Source: Candidatus Desulfosporosinus nitrosoreducens (GTDB lineage: Bacteria; Bacillota; Desulfitobacteriia; Desulfitobacteriales; Desulfitobacteriaceae). Taken from it: DNA of 64,000 nt. The DNA is taken from NCBI RefSeq assembly GCF_030954495.1, contig NZ_JAVHUW010000066.1, positions 1 through 64,000 of the forward strand, written 5' to 3'. A program made the translations under genes and the position numbers. The notes below the pieces were generated by a model. That model was given only the letters and a program-made list of their open reading frames with translations. It had not been told where the DNA came from and searched no databases. Shown here in pieces: positions 37,690-46,978 of this stretch. Position 1 is the stretch's first letter; each line of letters begins with the position of its first letter.

Positions 37690-37946
37690 ATACCTTAAAT
37701 ATTTAAGTTTGAGCTTTTCGAGATACCGTACGGAAGATACTGCGTTATAAACTTTCTCCAGAGAGGGCCTTGGCGTGACTGGAACCGGCCTGAAGGATAC
37801 GCAGTAGGACAGCCGAATGGGAATAGCTGATACTGCGGGTGGTTTCGTTAACAACCAAAAAGTGGGCGGATAAATTCCGTCAATAAGGGTGGCACCACGA
37901 GAAGTTCTCGTCCCTTGCGCAAAGCAAGGAACGAGAACTTTTTTGA
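37690..37946 (+). ncRNA. T-box leader upstream of hisS-aspS, apparently tRNA-Asp specific
   Basis: The T-box sequence AAGGGTGGCACCACG lies at 37885-37899. It is followed by a strong terminator (37902-37911 with 37931-37940, then T). Stem I is closed by TACTGCGT (37738-37745) with ACGCAGTA (37799-37806) and contains the AGAGAG element and a GGCGTGACTGG loop. In the specifier loop the codon before the closing stem is GAT (37796-37798), an Asp codon followed by A. The T-box TGGC would pair with a GCCA acceptor end, as in tRNA-Asp, not the CCCA of tRNA-His. Uncharged tRNA should allow read-through into hisS-aspS. Confidence 0.8.
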
Positions 37947-38058
37947 TACTCTGCAACCAGGCCTCCGCCTGCGCTGAAGTTACGTTTTATAGTTTCGTGG
38001 TGTTTGGCCGTAGACGAGGGCTTTTAATAATGCCAATCAGAGCTAAGGAGGAAAAACA

Positions 38059-39330
38059 GTGGCGATTCAACGACCAAAAGGAACCCAGGATTTACTGCCT
38101 GGTACGATCGAACAATGGCAATATCTTGAAGAAACGATTCGATCTGTCTGCCGGGATTTTGGGTACGAAGAAATTCGAACGCCCATCTTTGAGGCAACAG
38201 AGCTTTTCCAGCGAGGGGTAGGACAGACAACAGATATTGTCAAAAAGGAAATGTATACATTCCTGGACAAAGGGGACCGCTCCATGACTTTACGGCCGGA
38301 GGGAACGGCCTCTGTCTGCCGCGCCTACGTTGAAAACAAGCTTTATGGACAGCCTTTGCCGGTTAAATTATATTACATTGGGCCGATGTTTCGTTATGAA
38401 CGCCCGCAAAGCGGCCGTTTTCGTCAATTTCATCAATTTGGCGTGGAGGTTTTAGGGGCCGATCAACCGCTGGTGGATGCTGAGGTAATTAGCTTAGTTT
38501 GGAATTTGTATCAAAGACTCGGACTCGCCGGTTTGGAAGTTCACCTTAATTCTGTGGGCTGTCCGACCTGTCGGGCTACTCACCGGGAACAACTGCAGAA
38601 ATTTTTAACGCCGAAAAAAGCGGAGTTGTGCGATGATTGTCAGGAGCGTTTTGAACGGAACCCGCTGCGGATTTTGGACTGCAAAAACCCCAATTGTCAA
38701 GCGGTGACGGAAGGCGCGCCGACCACCTTAGACACTCTGTGCCCGGACTGCGGTGCCCACTTTGAGAAAGTTCTCAGCTTGCTGAGGGAAGCAGGAGTTG
38801 CTTACAGAACAAATCCACGCCTGGTGCGGGGACTTGATTATTATACCAAAACCGCCTTCGAAGTTATGGTGGAAGAGATCGGTGCGCAGAGCGCTATTTG
38901 CGGAGGCGGGCGCTATGATGGTCTTGTTCAGGAAATTGAAGGACCGGCGACTCCGGGCATTGGTTTTGCCATGGGTCTGGAGCGGGTTTTAGCCGCCCTG
39001 CAAGTTCAGGGCAAATTTTCCGAAAGACGCTCGAAGCCGTTTGCCATGCTGATCGCCTTAGGAGATAAAGCCCAAAACGAAGGGTTTTCTCTCGTGAGTG
39101 CCTTGCGTGCCAGAGGAATCCCGGTAAGCATGGATCTTTTGGGCCGCAGCTTAAAAGCGCAGCTTAAGATGGCGAACCGTGAGGGCGCGGAATTTGCTCT
39201 CATTTTAGGAGAAGAGGAATTGGAACGCGGAGTTCTTCTCTTGCGCGATTTAACGTCAGGAGATCAAATTGAAGTTCCTGTAAACGAAGCCGTTGAAGTG
39301 GTTTGTATGAAGCAGCAGAGAGGGGTTTAA
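38059..39330 (+). CDS. hisS: Histidyl-tRNA synthetase
   Basis: The 423-residue class II synthetase has motif 1-like N-terminal residues (RPKGTQDLLPG), motif 2 (GPMFRYERPQSGRFRQFHQ), the histidine-specific RGLDYYTKTAFEV and motif 3 (GIGFAMGLERVL). A Cys-rich insertion (CPTCRATH...CDDCQERFERNPLRILDCK) is seen in many bacterial HisRS. The GTG start follows AAGGAGG. aspS starts 3 bases after its stop. Confidence 0.95.
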   Translation: MAIQRPKGTQDLLPGTIEQWQYLEETIRSVCRDFGYEEIRTPIFEATELFQRGVGQTTDIVKKEMYTFLDKGDRSMTLRPEGTASVCRAYVENKLYGQPLPVKLYYIGPMFRYERPQSGRFRQFHQFGVEVLGADQPLVDAEVISLVWNLYQRLGLAGLEVHLNSVGCPTCRATHREQLQKFLTPKKAELCDDCQERFERNPLRILDCKNPNCQAVTEGAPTTLDTLCPDCGAHFEKVLSLLREAGVAYRTNPRLVRGLDYYTKTAFEVMVEEIGAQSAICGGGRYDGLVQEIEGPATPGIGFAMGLERVLAALQVQGKFSERRSKPFAMLIALGDKAQNEGFSLVSALRARGIPVSMDLLGRSLKAQLKMANREGAEFALILGEEELERGVLLLRDLTSGDQIEVPVNEAVEVVCMKQQRGV

Positions 39331-39333
39331 GCA

Positions 39334-41103
39334 ATGACAGTATTTTCAGAACGTGTTGCCAATGGAGAGCTAAGTTTGAGTCGTGTAGGTGAAGTGGTCC
39401 GGTTATTAGGGTGGGTTCAGCGCCGTCGTGACCATGGGGGTCTGATTTTTGTCGATCTGCGGGACCGTTCCGGTCTTGTTCAAGTCGTCTTTGACCCTGA
39501 GAAACTGAAAGAGAGCTTCAGTTTAGCGGAAAGCCTTCGCTCGGAATTTGTCGTTTCAATTCTGGGTGAAGTTATTGCCCGGCCTGAAGGAATGATCAAC
39601 CCAAACTTGGCGACCGGAGAGATCGAGGTTGTCGCTCAGAAACTTGAGATTTTAAATGGAGCTAAAACTCCTCCCTTCTATCTTGTGGATCAAGTGGATG
39701 TCGATGAGACAGTGCGTTTAAAATACCGTTACCTCGATTTGCGCCGGCCGGAAATGCAAGCTGTCTTTAAGACAAGGCACCAAGTGATGCAAATTATGCG
39801 TTCTTTCTTTGACAGTCGGGGTTTCTATGAAATTGAAACACCGACACTCATTAAATCTTCACCGGAAGGGGCCAGGGATTATCTCGTTCCCAGCCGTGTC
39901 CATCCGGGAGAATTTTATGCCTTACCCCAGTCCCCTCAAATATTTAAGCAGCTTTTGATGGTTAGCGGGATGGAAAAATACTTCCAGATTGCCCGTTGTT
40001 TTCGGGACGAGGACCTTAGAGCAGACCGGCAGCCGGAATTTACTCAGCTTGATATCGAGATGTCCTTTGTGGAAGTAGAGGATATTCTTTCCCTGATGGA
40101 GCAGTTAATAGTAAGAATCTTTTCGGAAACTATCGGTCAATCCGTGACGCTGCCTTTCCCGCGCCTTACCTATAAGGAAGCCATGGATCGCTTTGGTTCC
40201 GATAAACCGGACACGCGCTTCGGTATGGAACTCATTGACGTGGGAGAGATTGTAGGCAAGTCAGGGTTTAAAGTGTTTGCCAATGTCGTTGCTAACGGCG
40301 GAAGCGTGAAATGTCTCTGTGCCAAGGGGTGTGCGGGAATGCCCCGGCGGGAAATTGATGATTTGGGAAAATTTGTTGGCGCCTATCGGGCCAAAGGCCT
40401 AGCTTGGATCGTCTTTTCCGAGGAGGGAATAAAATCCCCCATTACGAAATTTTTCTCTGAGCAGGAAATGCAAGCCCTCATTGAGATTACTAAGGCTGAG
40501 ACCGGTGATATCTTGTTTTTTGTCGCCGATAAGTATCCCATTGTTTGTGACGCTCTGGGGCACCTGCGCTTGGAGCTGGCGAAACGGTTAGGCCTTATAC
40601 CGGAGAATACGTTTAACTTCTTGTGGGTTACCGAATTCCCTCTCTTGGAGTATGATGAGGAAGAACAACGGTATGTGGCCATTCACCATCCCTTCACGGC
40701 CCCAATGGATGAAGATCTGGCAATCTTGGAGAAGGAGCCCCTGAAGGTACGGGCCAAAGCTTATGATATGGTTCTTAATGGTACAGAACTCGGCGGCGGG
40801 AGCATCCGAATTCATCGCCGCAGCGTCCAGGAACAGATCTTCAAGTTAATAGGCTTATCTGAGGAAGAAGCGACTGCTAAATTCGGCTATTTGCTGGAAG
40901 CTTTTGAATTTGGGACTCCTCCTCACGGTGGAGTTGCCTTTGGGCTGGACCGCATGATTATGCTTTTGACAGGAAAAGACAATATCAGGGATGTCATTGC
41001 TTTCCCGAAAACTCAAAGCGCTTCGGATCTTATGGTTCACGCGCCTTCTTCTGTAGACGAAAAGCAATTGAGGGAGCTAAATATTAAAACGGTTTTAAAG
41101 TAG
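39334..41103 (+). CDS. aspS: Aspartyl-tRNA synthetase
   Basis: The 589-residue bacterial-type enzyme has an N-terminal OB anticodon-binding domain ([22 protein letters not shown]), motif 2 ([21 protein letters not shown]), the GAD insertion domain, and motif 3 ([11 protein letters not shown]). It lies in one operon with hisS behind the T-box whose specifier appears to be for Asp. Confidence 0.95.
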   Translation: MTVFSERVANGELSLSRVGEVVRLLGWVQRRRDHGGLIFVDLRDRSGLVQVVFDPEKLKESFSLAESLRSEFVVSILGEVIARPEGMINPNLATGEIEVVAQKLEILNGAKTPPFYLVDQVDVDETVRLKYRYLDLRRPEMQAVFKTRHQVMQIMRSFFDSRGFYEIETPTLIKSSPEGARDYLVPSRVHPGEFYALPQSPQIFKQLLMVSGMEKYFQIARCFRDEDLRADRQPEFTQLDIEMSFVEVEDILSLMEQLIVRIFSETIGQSVTLPFPRLTYKEAMDRFGSDKPDTRFGMELIDVGEIVGKSGFKVFANVVANGGSVKCLCAKGCAGMPRREIDDLGKFVGAYRAKGLAWIVFSEEGIKSPITKFFSEQEMQALIEITKAETGDILFFVADKYPIVCDALGHLRLELAKRLGLIPENTFNFLWVTEFPLLEYDEEEQRYVAIHHPFTAPMDEDLAILEKEPLKVRAKAYDMVLNGTELGGGSIRIHRRSVQEQIFKLIGLSEEEATAKFGYLLEAFEFGTPPHGGVAFGLDRMIMLLTGKDNIRDVIAFPKTQSASDLMVHAPSSVDEKQLRELNIKTVLK

Positions 41104-41180
41104 CCGGTGCATGAGAGGGGATATAGTCTAAGCCTGCGTTTGTGCTGAGGAAAAGTAATCGTAATTTAATTAGGAATCAT

Positions 41181-41235
41181 TTGACATAAGCGCAGCGCTT
41201 AGATATAATTACATTGTAGCTACCCCCTTAGGGTA
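41181..41235 (+). promoter_or_regulatory. csoR-trx promoter with CsoR-type operator
   Basis: A perfect sigma-A promoter (TTGACA 41181-41186, 17 bases, TATAAT 41204-41209) is followed by TACCCCCTTAGGGTA at 41221-41235, which fits the palindromic TACCC...GGGTA operators bound by CsoR repressors. The promoter spacer also holds a palindrome, AAGCGCAGCGCTT (41188-41200). The layout predicts autorepression of csoR and trx, relieved by copper. Confidence 0.75.
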
Positions 41236-41249
41236 TCGGAGGAAACTGT

Positions 41250-41531
41250 ATGATTAATTCAACGACTTACTCAGAATCCAAAGAGGATCTCACGCGCCGA
41301 CTTAAGAAAATTGAAGGCCAGGTTAAGGGAATTCAGCGTATGGTTGAGAACGACAAGTACTGTGTCGATGTGCTGATCCAAGTCGCCGCCGTACGCGCCG
41401 CACTTAACAAAGTTGGTACTATGGTTTTCGAGCGTCATTCACGCGGCTGTATGCGTAAGGCGATCGAAAGCAATAACCAAGAGGCCGCCATCGAAGAGCT
41501 TATCGGGGTGCTAACGAAATTTATTAAATAA
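41250..41531 (+). CDS. csoR: CsoR-family copper-sensing repressor
   Basis: The 93-residue all-helical protein belongs to the CsoR/RcnR/FrmR family. Cys38, His63 and Cys67 reproduce the spacing of the Cu(I) ligands C36-H61-C65 of CsoR, so copper sensing is more likely than persulfide (CstR) or formaldehyde sensing. CGGAGGA precedes the ATG. The operator in its own promoter supports autoregulation. No copper ATPase or chaperone is nearby; thioredoxin is the only cotranscribed partner. Confidence 0.85.
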   Translation: MINSTTYSESKEDLTRRLKKIEGQVKGIQRMVENDKYCVDVLIQVAAVRAALNKVGTMVFERHSRGCMRKAIESNNQEAAIEELIGVLTKFIK

Positions 41532-41554
41532 TTTTAATAATTGGGGGGATTATC

Positions 41555-41884
41555 ATGGCAGGTGCAAATGTAAAAACATTTACAACAGCAAATTTTGAAT
41601 CGGATGTTCTGAAATCTGAGAAACCGGTTTTAGTTGATTTCTGGGCTCCTTGGTGCAGTCCATGTCGGATGGTGGCGCCGGTAGTTGAAGAATTGGCTGA
41701 TTCTTATGTTGGAAAAATAGTTATCGGCAAGCTTGATGTTGATGAAAATGGGCCTATTGCCGGCCAGTATGGTGTCATGAGCATCCCGACTCTCGCTGTG
41801 TTCAAAGGCGGAAAATTGGTAGACAAAATTACAGGATTCCGTGGGAAACCGGATCTTGTGAAAATGATTGAAGCTCAGCTTTAA
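41555..41884 (+). CDS. trxA: Thioredoxin
   Basis: The 109-residue protein is a typical thioredoxin with the active site WCSPC (Cys34, Cys37; Ser replaces the usual Gly) and the cis-proline loop SIPTLAVFKGG. It starts 23 bases after csoR with a GGGGGG binding site, so it is likely controlled by CsoR. Confidence 0.93.
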   Translation: MAGANVKTFTTANFESDVLKSEKPVLVDFWAPWCSPCRMVAPVVEELADSYVGKIVIGKLDVDENGPIAGQYGVMSIPTLAVFKGGKLVDKITGFRGKPDLVKMIEAQL

Positions 41885-41988
41885 TCTCTAAAACCAGAGA
41901 CGGCATACAGAACTTAAAATTTATTAAAAATTTGGTTTTACTCTAAAGAAAGGGTCTTCTTCATAACCGGGAAGGCTCTAGACAAGAG

Positions 41989-42050
41989 AGCAGACAAGGG
42001 GACGGTTCTTCTGTCTAACTGGTGAGACGGAACTGTTCCCTTGTCTGCTT
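41989..42050. repeat. Imperfect inverted repeat, dispersed-repeat type
   Basis: AGCAGACAAGGG (41989-42000) pairs perfectly with CCCTTGTCTGCT (42038-42049), and the inner segments (GACGGTTCTTCTGTCT against AGACGGAACTGTT) also pair with a small bulge. TGTCTGCTT is then repeated directly at 42051-42059. It lies between the convergent trx and rarA genes and may act as a terminator. Its GACAAGGGGACGGTTC core resembles dispersed intergenic repeats I associate with clostridial genomes. Confidence 0.65.
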
Positions 42051-42060
42051 TGTCTGCTTC

Positions 42061-43356
42061 CTATGATTTGTTGTCGGGATTAAATCGTTCCCGCCCCATT
42101 TCCGCAGGAGTGTAGAAAACTTGTCCTTGTACTTGAGGGGGAAGGTACGTTTGTTTTACCCAGTGATTAGGGTAGTTATGAGGGTACAAATATCCTTGGC
42201 CATTCCCTAATTTTTCAGCGCCGGGATAGTTGCTGCTGCGCAGATGCATGGGAACTTCTCCGGTGGGATGTTTTTTTACATAGGCCAATGCTTTGTCGAT
42301 ACTTTGGGCAGCGCTGTTGCTTTTAGGAGCAGTGGCGATCGCTAATACGGCTTGGGTGAGAGGTATTCGGGCTTCCGGCAAACCGAGCCATTCCAAGGCG
42401 TTGGCGGCAGCGTGGGCCTGCAGCATGGCCAGAGGGTCGGCCAGGCCGACGTCTTCTGAGGCATGAACAATGATTCTGCGCATAATAAAACGAGGGTCTT
42501 CTCCGGCTTCAAGTAAAACAGCCAGCCAGTAGAGGGCGGCATCCGGGTCTGAGCCGCGCATACTTTTGATAAAAGCGGAAATGATGTCATAATGATTGTC
42601 CCCTGATTTGTCAAAGCGTATAGCCCTCTGCTGAATGGATTCTTCAGCTATTTTCAGGGTGATATGCCGGATTCCATCTTCCGCCGGGGTGGTCAGAACA
42701 GCAAGTTCCAAAGCATTGAGGGCTCTGCGCAAATCTCCGTTGGCATAATTCAGCCAGTGTTCCCAGGCCTGAGGAGATATTTCAACTTGATAGCGGCCCA
42801 AACCCCTCTCCGGGTCTCGCAGTGCTTTTTCCAGGCCGAGACGGATTTCCGCCGGCGTTAAGAGTTCTAAATGAAAGAGCGTAGAACGGCTCAGAAGGGC
42901 GGAATTCAACTCGAAGAAGGGATTTTCCGTCGTTGCCCCAATGAAAGTTATGGTCCCATTTTCTACAGAGGGCAAAAGGGCATCCTGTTGTCCTTTATTA
43001 AAGCGGTGAACTTCATCACAGAATACTAAAGTACGCTTTCCATAAAGGTGCAAGTCCTCTGTGGCTTGCAGGGTGATCTCACGCAGTTCTTTTACTCCCG
43101 AGGTGACAGCATTAAGGCGCACAAAACGGGAAGTAGTTTGTGAGGCGATCACTTGGGCGAGGCTGGTTTTGCCCGTGCCGGGAGGACCGTAGAGAATCAG
43201 GGAGGAAACGCGGTCCGCTTCAATTGCTCGGCGGAGAAGTTTGCCGGGTCCCAGAATATGGTCCTGGCCGATATATTCATCAAGTGTTCTGGGGCGCATT
43301 CGCTCGGCGAGCGGTGCGACTTGATGCTGATCGAACGTCGCTGAAAATAGATTCAT
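42061..43356 (-). CDS. rarA: Replication-associated recombination protein RarA (MgsA family)
   Basis: The 431-residue AAA+ ATPase has N-terminal [18 protein letters not shown], Walker [14 protein letters not shown], Walker [11 protein letters not shown], sensor [12 protein letters not shown], and the C-terminal tetramerisation region with [10 protein letters not shown]. It acts at stalled replication forks. AAAGGAACAG precedes the ATG on the minus strand. It is divergent from iscR, as rarA (yrvN) neighbours the Rrf2 gene in Bacillus subtilis. Confidence 0.93.
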   Translation of the reverse strand: MNLFSATFDQHQVAPLAERMRPRTLDEYIGQDHILGPGKLLRRAIEADRVSSLILYGPPGTGKTSLAQVIASQTTSRFVRLNAVTSGVKELREITLQATEDLHLYGKRTLVFCDEVHRFNKGQQDALLPSVENGTITFIGATTENPFFELNSALLSRSTLFHLELLTPAEIRLGLEKALRDPERGLGRYQVEISPQAWEHWLNYANGDLRRALNALELAVLTTPAEDGIRHITLKIAEESIQQRAIRFDKSGDNHYDIISAFIKSMRGSDPDAALYWLAVLLEAGEDPRFIMRRIIVHASEDVGLADPLAMLQAHAAANALEWLGLPEARIPLTQAVLAIATAPKSNSAAQSIDKALAYVKKHPTGEVPMHLRSSNYPGAEKLGNGQGYLYPHNYPNHWVKQTYLPPQVQGQVFYTPAEMGRERFNPDNKS

Positions 43357-43535
43357 AAAATTGCTGTTCCTTTCTTAGGGATGTAGACAAAAGCACAGAA
43401 ACTATTTACTCTAGATTATAACACATGGATTTTCCCAGTGCTGGACGTGATGTGCGGGATTGCTCCAGGGGAATATAAAGTATAATGCTCTGAATTCACT
43501 AATTTAAAAATCTAGTAAAAGAGTTGGATATAGCC

Positions 43536-43593
43536 TTGACAAATTCCGAGTGTTTTAGTAAGATATGTTTGTAAAGATAACTACATGATAACT
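43536..43593 (+). promoter_or_regulatory. iscR promoter with direct repeats
   Basis: TTGACA (43536-43541), 17 bases and TAAGAT (43559-43564) form a good promoter. GATAACT is repeated at 43576-43582 and 43587-43593, exactly 11 bases apart, just after the expected transcript start. Two sites on one DNA face suit a dimeric repressor such as the Rrf2 protein encoded next. Confidence 0.6.
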
Positions 43594-43613
43594 CTTGGAA
43601 AAGAGGTGAGGGT

Positions 43614-44066
43614 GTGAAACTCTCAACCAAAGGCAGGTATGGCGTAAGAGCTATGTTTGATTTAGCTCAGCATATGGGTGAGGGACCTATTTCTCTAAAA
43701 AGTATTTCGGAAAGACAGGGGATTTCTGAACACTATTTGGAGCAGCTTGTGGCGGGACTGCGCAAAGCGGGATTGGTGAAGAGCGTTCGCGGGGCCCAAG
43801 GAGGCTATTTATTAGGCAAAGAGCCGAATAAAATAACTGTCGGGGATATCATTCGGGTTTTGGAAGGACCTATAGCACCAACAGACTGTGTCTCCGAAGA
43901 GGACCCGGAATGTTGTACTAAGGCAGAATATTGCATTACCCGGACAATTTGGGAAAAGGTTCGGGATTCTATTGCTGAAGTTTTAGATTCCATCACTCTG
44001 CAAACAATGCTCGAAGATGCTCAAAAGCTCGAATCTGAGCGCAACTTGTATATGTACTATATTTAG
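43614..44066 (+). CDS. iscR: Rrf2-family regulator, IscR-like with Fe-S cysteines
   Basis: The 150-residue protein has an N-terminal winged helix (MKLSTKGRYGVRAMFDLAQ, RQGISEHYLEQLVAGLRKAGLVKSVRG) and cysteines 92, 100, 101 and 107 that resemble the [2Fe-2S] ligands of IscR. The related CymR, found at this locus in Bacillus, lacks such a set, so an Fe-S sensing role is favoured. GTG 43614 follows AGAGGTGA. It heads the nifS-nifU-mnmA operon and is likely its regulator. Confidence 0.85.
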   Translation: MKLSTKGRYGVRAMFDLAQHMGEGPISLKSISERQGISEHYLEQLVAGLRKAGLVKSVRGAQGGYLLGKEPNKITVGDIIRVLEGPIAPTDCVSEEDPECCTKAEYCITRTIWEKVRDSIAEVLDSITLQTMLEDAQKLESERNLYMYYI

Positions 44067-44105
44067 CCCTTATTACCTGACAATAAAATTAAAGGGAGTG
44101 AGTCC

Positions 44106-45293
44106 ATGCGGCGAGTTTATTTAGACCACAGTGCCACCACTCCGGTTGATCCGGAAGTGGCGGACTTAATGATGACCTACTATACGGAGAAATATGGCAA
44201 TCCTTCCAGTGTTCACAGCTTTGGCAGAGAAGCCAAGCAGGCTTTGGAGGAAGCCCGGCGGCAAGTAGCGGAACTGATCGGCGCTGCTCCCTCGGAAATT
44301 ACCTTTACCAGCGGCGGAACGGAAGCCGATAATCTGGCTATTTTGGGAACTGCGGAAGCGCTGCGTCAAAAGGGCAAGCACATCATTACTTCGGCTGTGG
44401 AACATCATGCAGTTTTAGAGACCTGCGAATACTTAGAAAAAAACGGCTTTGCTCTGACAATTATTCCTGTGGATGATGAAGGTATCATTTCAGTTGAAGC
44501 TATCAAAGAGGCTATCCGTCCGGACACTATTTTGATCACCATCATGCATGCCAACAATGAAGTCGGATCAATTCAGCCTATTGCCGAGATTGGCAAACTG
44601 GCCAAAGAACACGGCATAACCTTTCATGTCGATGCCGTGCAATCTTGCGGCAAAATTCCCATTAACGTGCAGAAGATGAATGTGGATCTCCTGACTGTTT
44701 CCAGTCATAAGATCTATGGACCGAAAGGAGTGGGAGCACTCTACATTCGCAAAGGCGTTCGGGTTGTACCTTTAGTTCACGGCGGCGGCCAAGAAAAGAA
44801 ACGCCGTTCCGGCACAGAAAATACTCCGGGCATCATCGGTTTCGGTAAAGCCTGCGAATTAGCAAGTCAGCGCATGGCCCAAGACGCTCAGCAGCAAATA
44901 AAGCTGCGGGACAAGTTAATGAACGGTATTCTGCAGAAGATTGACTTTGTTAAAATTAACGGACCCCGTGGCGAGAAGCGCTTGCCGAACAATGTCAATG
45001 TCAGTATTCAGTTTGTTGAAGGTGAGTCTTTATTGCTTTCCCTTGACATGCTGGGCATTGCTGCTTCAAGTGGCTCAGCTTGTACATCCGGTTCTCTGGA
45101 CCCTTCTCATGTACTGCTGGCTATGGGTTTGGTCCACGAAATTGCTCACGGCTCTCTTCGTTTTACCTTAGGGCGTCAGAATACGGAAGACGATATTGAT
45201 TACGTTCTGGAGCAATTGCCTAGGATTGTGGAACGCCTGCGCATGATGTCCCCCCTCTACGATAAAGCGATTCATGCCCCCAAAGCACAATAA
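44106..45293 (+). CDS. iscS: Cysteine desulfurase (NifS/IscS family)
   Basis: The 395-residue PLP enzyme releases sulfur from cysteine as an enzyme persulfide. The N-terminus VYLDHSATTPVDPEV, the PLP lysine in VSSHKIYGPKG, and the catalytic Cys in SGSACTSGSLDPS are clear. Sulfur is passed to the scaffold encoded next and to MnmA. AAAGGGAGTGA precedes the ATG. Confidence 0.95.
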   Translation: MRRVYLDHSATTPVDPEVADLMMTYYTEKYGNPSSVHSFGREAKQALEEARRQVAELIGAAPSEITFTSGGTEADNLAILGTAEALRQKGKHIITSAVEHHAVLETCEYLEKNGFALTIIPVDDEGIISVEAIKEAIRPDTILITIMHANNEVGSIQPIAEIGKLAKEHGITFHVDAVQSCGKIPINVQKMNVDLLTVSSHKIYGPKGVGALYIRKGVRVVPLVHGGGQEKKRRSGTENTPGIIGFGKACELASQRMAQDAQQQIKLRDKLMNGILQKIDFVKINGPRGEKRLPNNVNVSIQFVEGESLLLSLDMLGIAASSGSACTSGSLDPSHVLLAMGLVHEIAHGSLRFTLGRQNTEDDIDYVLEQLPRIVERLRMMSPLYDKAIHAPKAQ

Positions 45294-45416
45294 CCTTGGC
45301 AGTGAATTTAATTTCTTCAGGGCTGTTTGCACCTTCAAGCGAATTGTGGCCGTTTTCGCTCTAGAGATAACTTAAAAAATCGTGTTCGAAAATCTGATGA
45401 CAAGGAGAGGATTAAA

Positions 45417-45794
45417 ATGTATACAGAAAAAGTGATGGACCATTTTACGAACCCCCGCAATGTTGGTGAAATTGAAAATGCCGATGGTGTTGGAGAAGTT
45501 GGGAATGCTAAATGCGGAGATATCATGCGTATTTATTTAGATGTTGAAGGGGACGTTATTAAGGACGTAAAGTTTAAAACCTTTGGCTGTGGAGCGGCCG
45601 TAGCGACGAGCAGCATGGTGACGGAAATGGTCAAAGGAAAAACGATCGAAGAAGCCTTGGTTATTTCCAATGCTGCCGTAGCTGAAGCTTTAGGCGGACT
45701 TCCTCCGGCCAAAATGCATTGTTCCAATCTTGCCGCTGATGCTCTTCACGCTGCGATAAAAGATTATCGAGAAAAACAGGAAAAAAAGGAATAG
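45417..45794 (+). CDS. iscU: Fe-S cluster scaffold (NifU N-terminal/IscU family)
   Basis: The 125-residue scaffold has the three cluster-binding cysteines in NAKCGD, TFGCGAA and MHCSNLA. It lacks the C-terminal Nfu domain of full NifU. ATG 45417 follows AAGGAGAGG; a frame from 45327 reads through intergenic sequence. Its TAG is immediately followed by the mnmA ATG. Confidence 0.95.
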   Translation: MYTEKVMDHFTNPRNVGEIENADGVGEVGNAKCGDIMRIYLDVEGDVIKDVKFKTFGCGAAVATSSMVTEMVKGKTIEEALVISNAAVAEALGGLPPAKMHCSNLAADALHAAIKDYREKQEKKE

Positions 45795-46904
45795 ATGAGT
45801 ATGGCTCTGACCGCAAAGCCTAAAGTAGTGGTGGGTATGAGCGGCGGTGTGGATAGCTCCATGGCCGCCGCTTTGCTTAAGGAACAAGGGTATGAGGTAA
45901 TAGGGGTGACCCTGCAAATTTGGGAATCAGCCGCTCCGGAAGTGGAAGGGGGCTGCTGCTCCATTTCGGCCATTGACGATGCCAGGCGCGTTGCTTCTCA
46001 ACTGGGGATACCTCATTATGTCCTGAATTTTCGCTCATACTTTCAAGAATCCGTTGTCGATTATTTCACGGAGTCTTATTTAAGGGGAGAGACTCCGAAC
46101 CCCTGCTTAGCCTGCAATAAGTTTGTAAAATTCGGGGAAATGCTGCGCAAAGCCCGTGGTTTGGGTGCCGACTACATAGCAACAGGCCATTATGCTCAAG
46201 TGTTGCGTGACCCGGATAGTGATCGTTTCCTTTTAAGTAAAAGCTCAGATGAACGCAAAGATCAAACTTATGCCTTGTATATGTTAAACCAAGAGCAGCT
46301 TGCTCATACCCTTTTTCCTTTGGCCGAATATACTAAAGACCAGGTCCGCAAAATGGCGGCTGAACTGGGCTTAGGTGTAGCTGCCAAACCGGACAGTCAG
46401 GAGATATGTTTTGTACCGGACGATGATTATGCTTCTTTTGTCCGGGAACGGTCCCCAAAGCGGATTAAACCGGGTCACTTTGTGGATCTTCAAGGAAACA
46501 TTCTGGGAAAGCATGAAGGAATTATTCACTATACAGTAGGGCAAAGAAAAGGTCTGGGGGTTGCCTTTGGCAAACCAAAATATGTCGTCGGTCTGATTCC
46601 CTCCCGCAATGAAGTGGTGTTGGGGGACGATCGGGATGTTTACTCCGATTCGCTCTGGGCCACGGATTTGAACTGGATTTCTATACCTGATCTAAGAGAA
46701 CCGTTAAAGGTTGTGGCAAAAATTCGCTATAACTCTTCAGGGGCGCCTGCGACAGTTTTTCCTCCCAGTGCCGGCGGCAGTACAAATGTCTTGGTGCGCT
46801 TTGCCGAACCCCAGCGTGCGGTGACGCCGGGACAAGCTGTGGTTTTTTATGATGGAAACTTAGTGGTTGGCGGCGGGAAAATCAGTTCGGAAACGAGCAA
46901 CTAA
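45795..46904 (+). CDS. mnmA: tRNA-specific 2-thiouridylase MnmA
   Basis: MnmA makes s2U34 in Glu, Gln and Lys tRNAs with sulfur from the cysteine desulfurase. The 369-residue protein has the ATP-pyrophosphatase loop GMSGGVDSSMAA, the first catalytic Cys in NPCLACNKFVKF, the second in SQEICFVPDDDY, and the C-terminal beta-barrel. It is directly adjacent to iscU, an economical coupling of sulfur supply to tRNA thiolation. Confidence 0.95.
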   Translation: MSMALTAKPKVVVGMSGGVDSSMAAALLKEQGYEVIGVTLQIWESAAPEVEGGCCSISAIDDARRVASQLGIPHYVLNFRSYFQESVVDYFTESYLRGETPNPCLACNKFVKFGEMLRKARGLGADYIATGHYAQVLRDPDSDRFLLSKSSDERKDQTYALYMLNQEQLAHTLFPLAEYTKDQVRKMAAELGLGVAAKPDSQEICFVPDDDYASFVRERSPKRIKPGHFVDLQGNILGKHEGIIHYTVGQRKGLGVAFGKPKYVVGLIPSRNEVVLGDDRDVYSDSLWATDLNWISIPDLREPLKVVAKIRYNSSGAPATVFPPSAGGSTNVLVRFAEPQRAVTPGQAVVFYDGNLVVGGGKISSETSN

Positions 46905-46978
46905 TTTTACCAATTTATGAATGGATTTTGGAGTAGCAGGGAAGAGTATAGATAGAGTTTTTTTAGGAGGTGAAATGT

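Noticed and set aside
37690-37946. A straightforward histidine T-box
   Set aside because: The specifier-loop codon and the acceptor-pairing bases fit Asp better than His.
43614-44066. CymR (cysteine metabolism repressor) as the name of the Rrf2 gene
   Set aside because: Gene order recalls CymR, but cysteines 92, 100/101 and 107 match the Fe-S ligands of IscR-type proteins.
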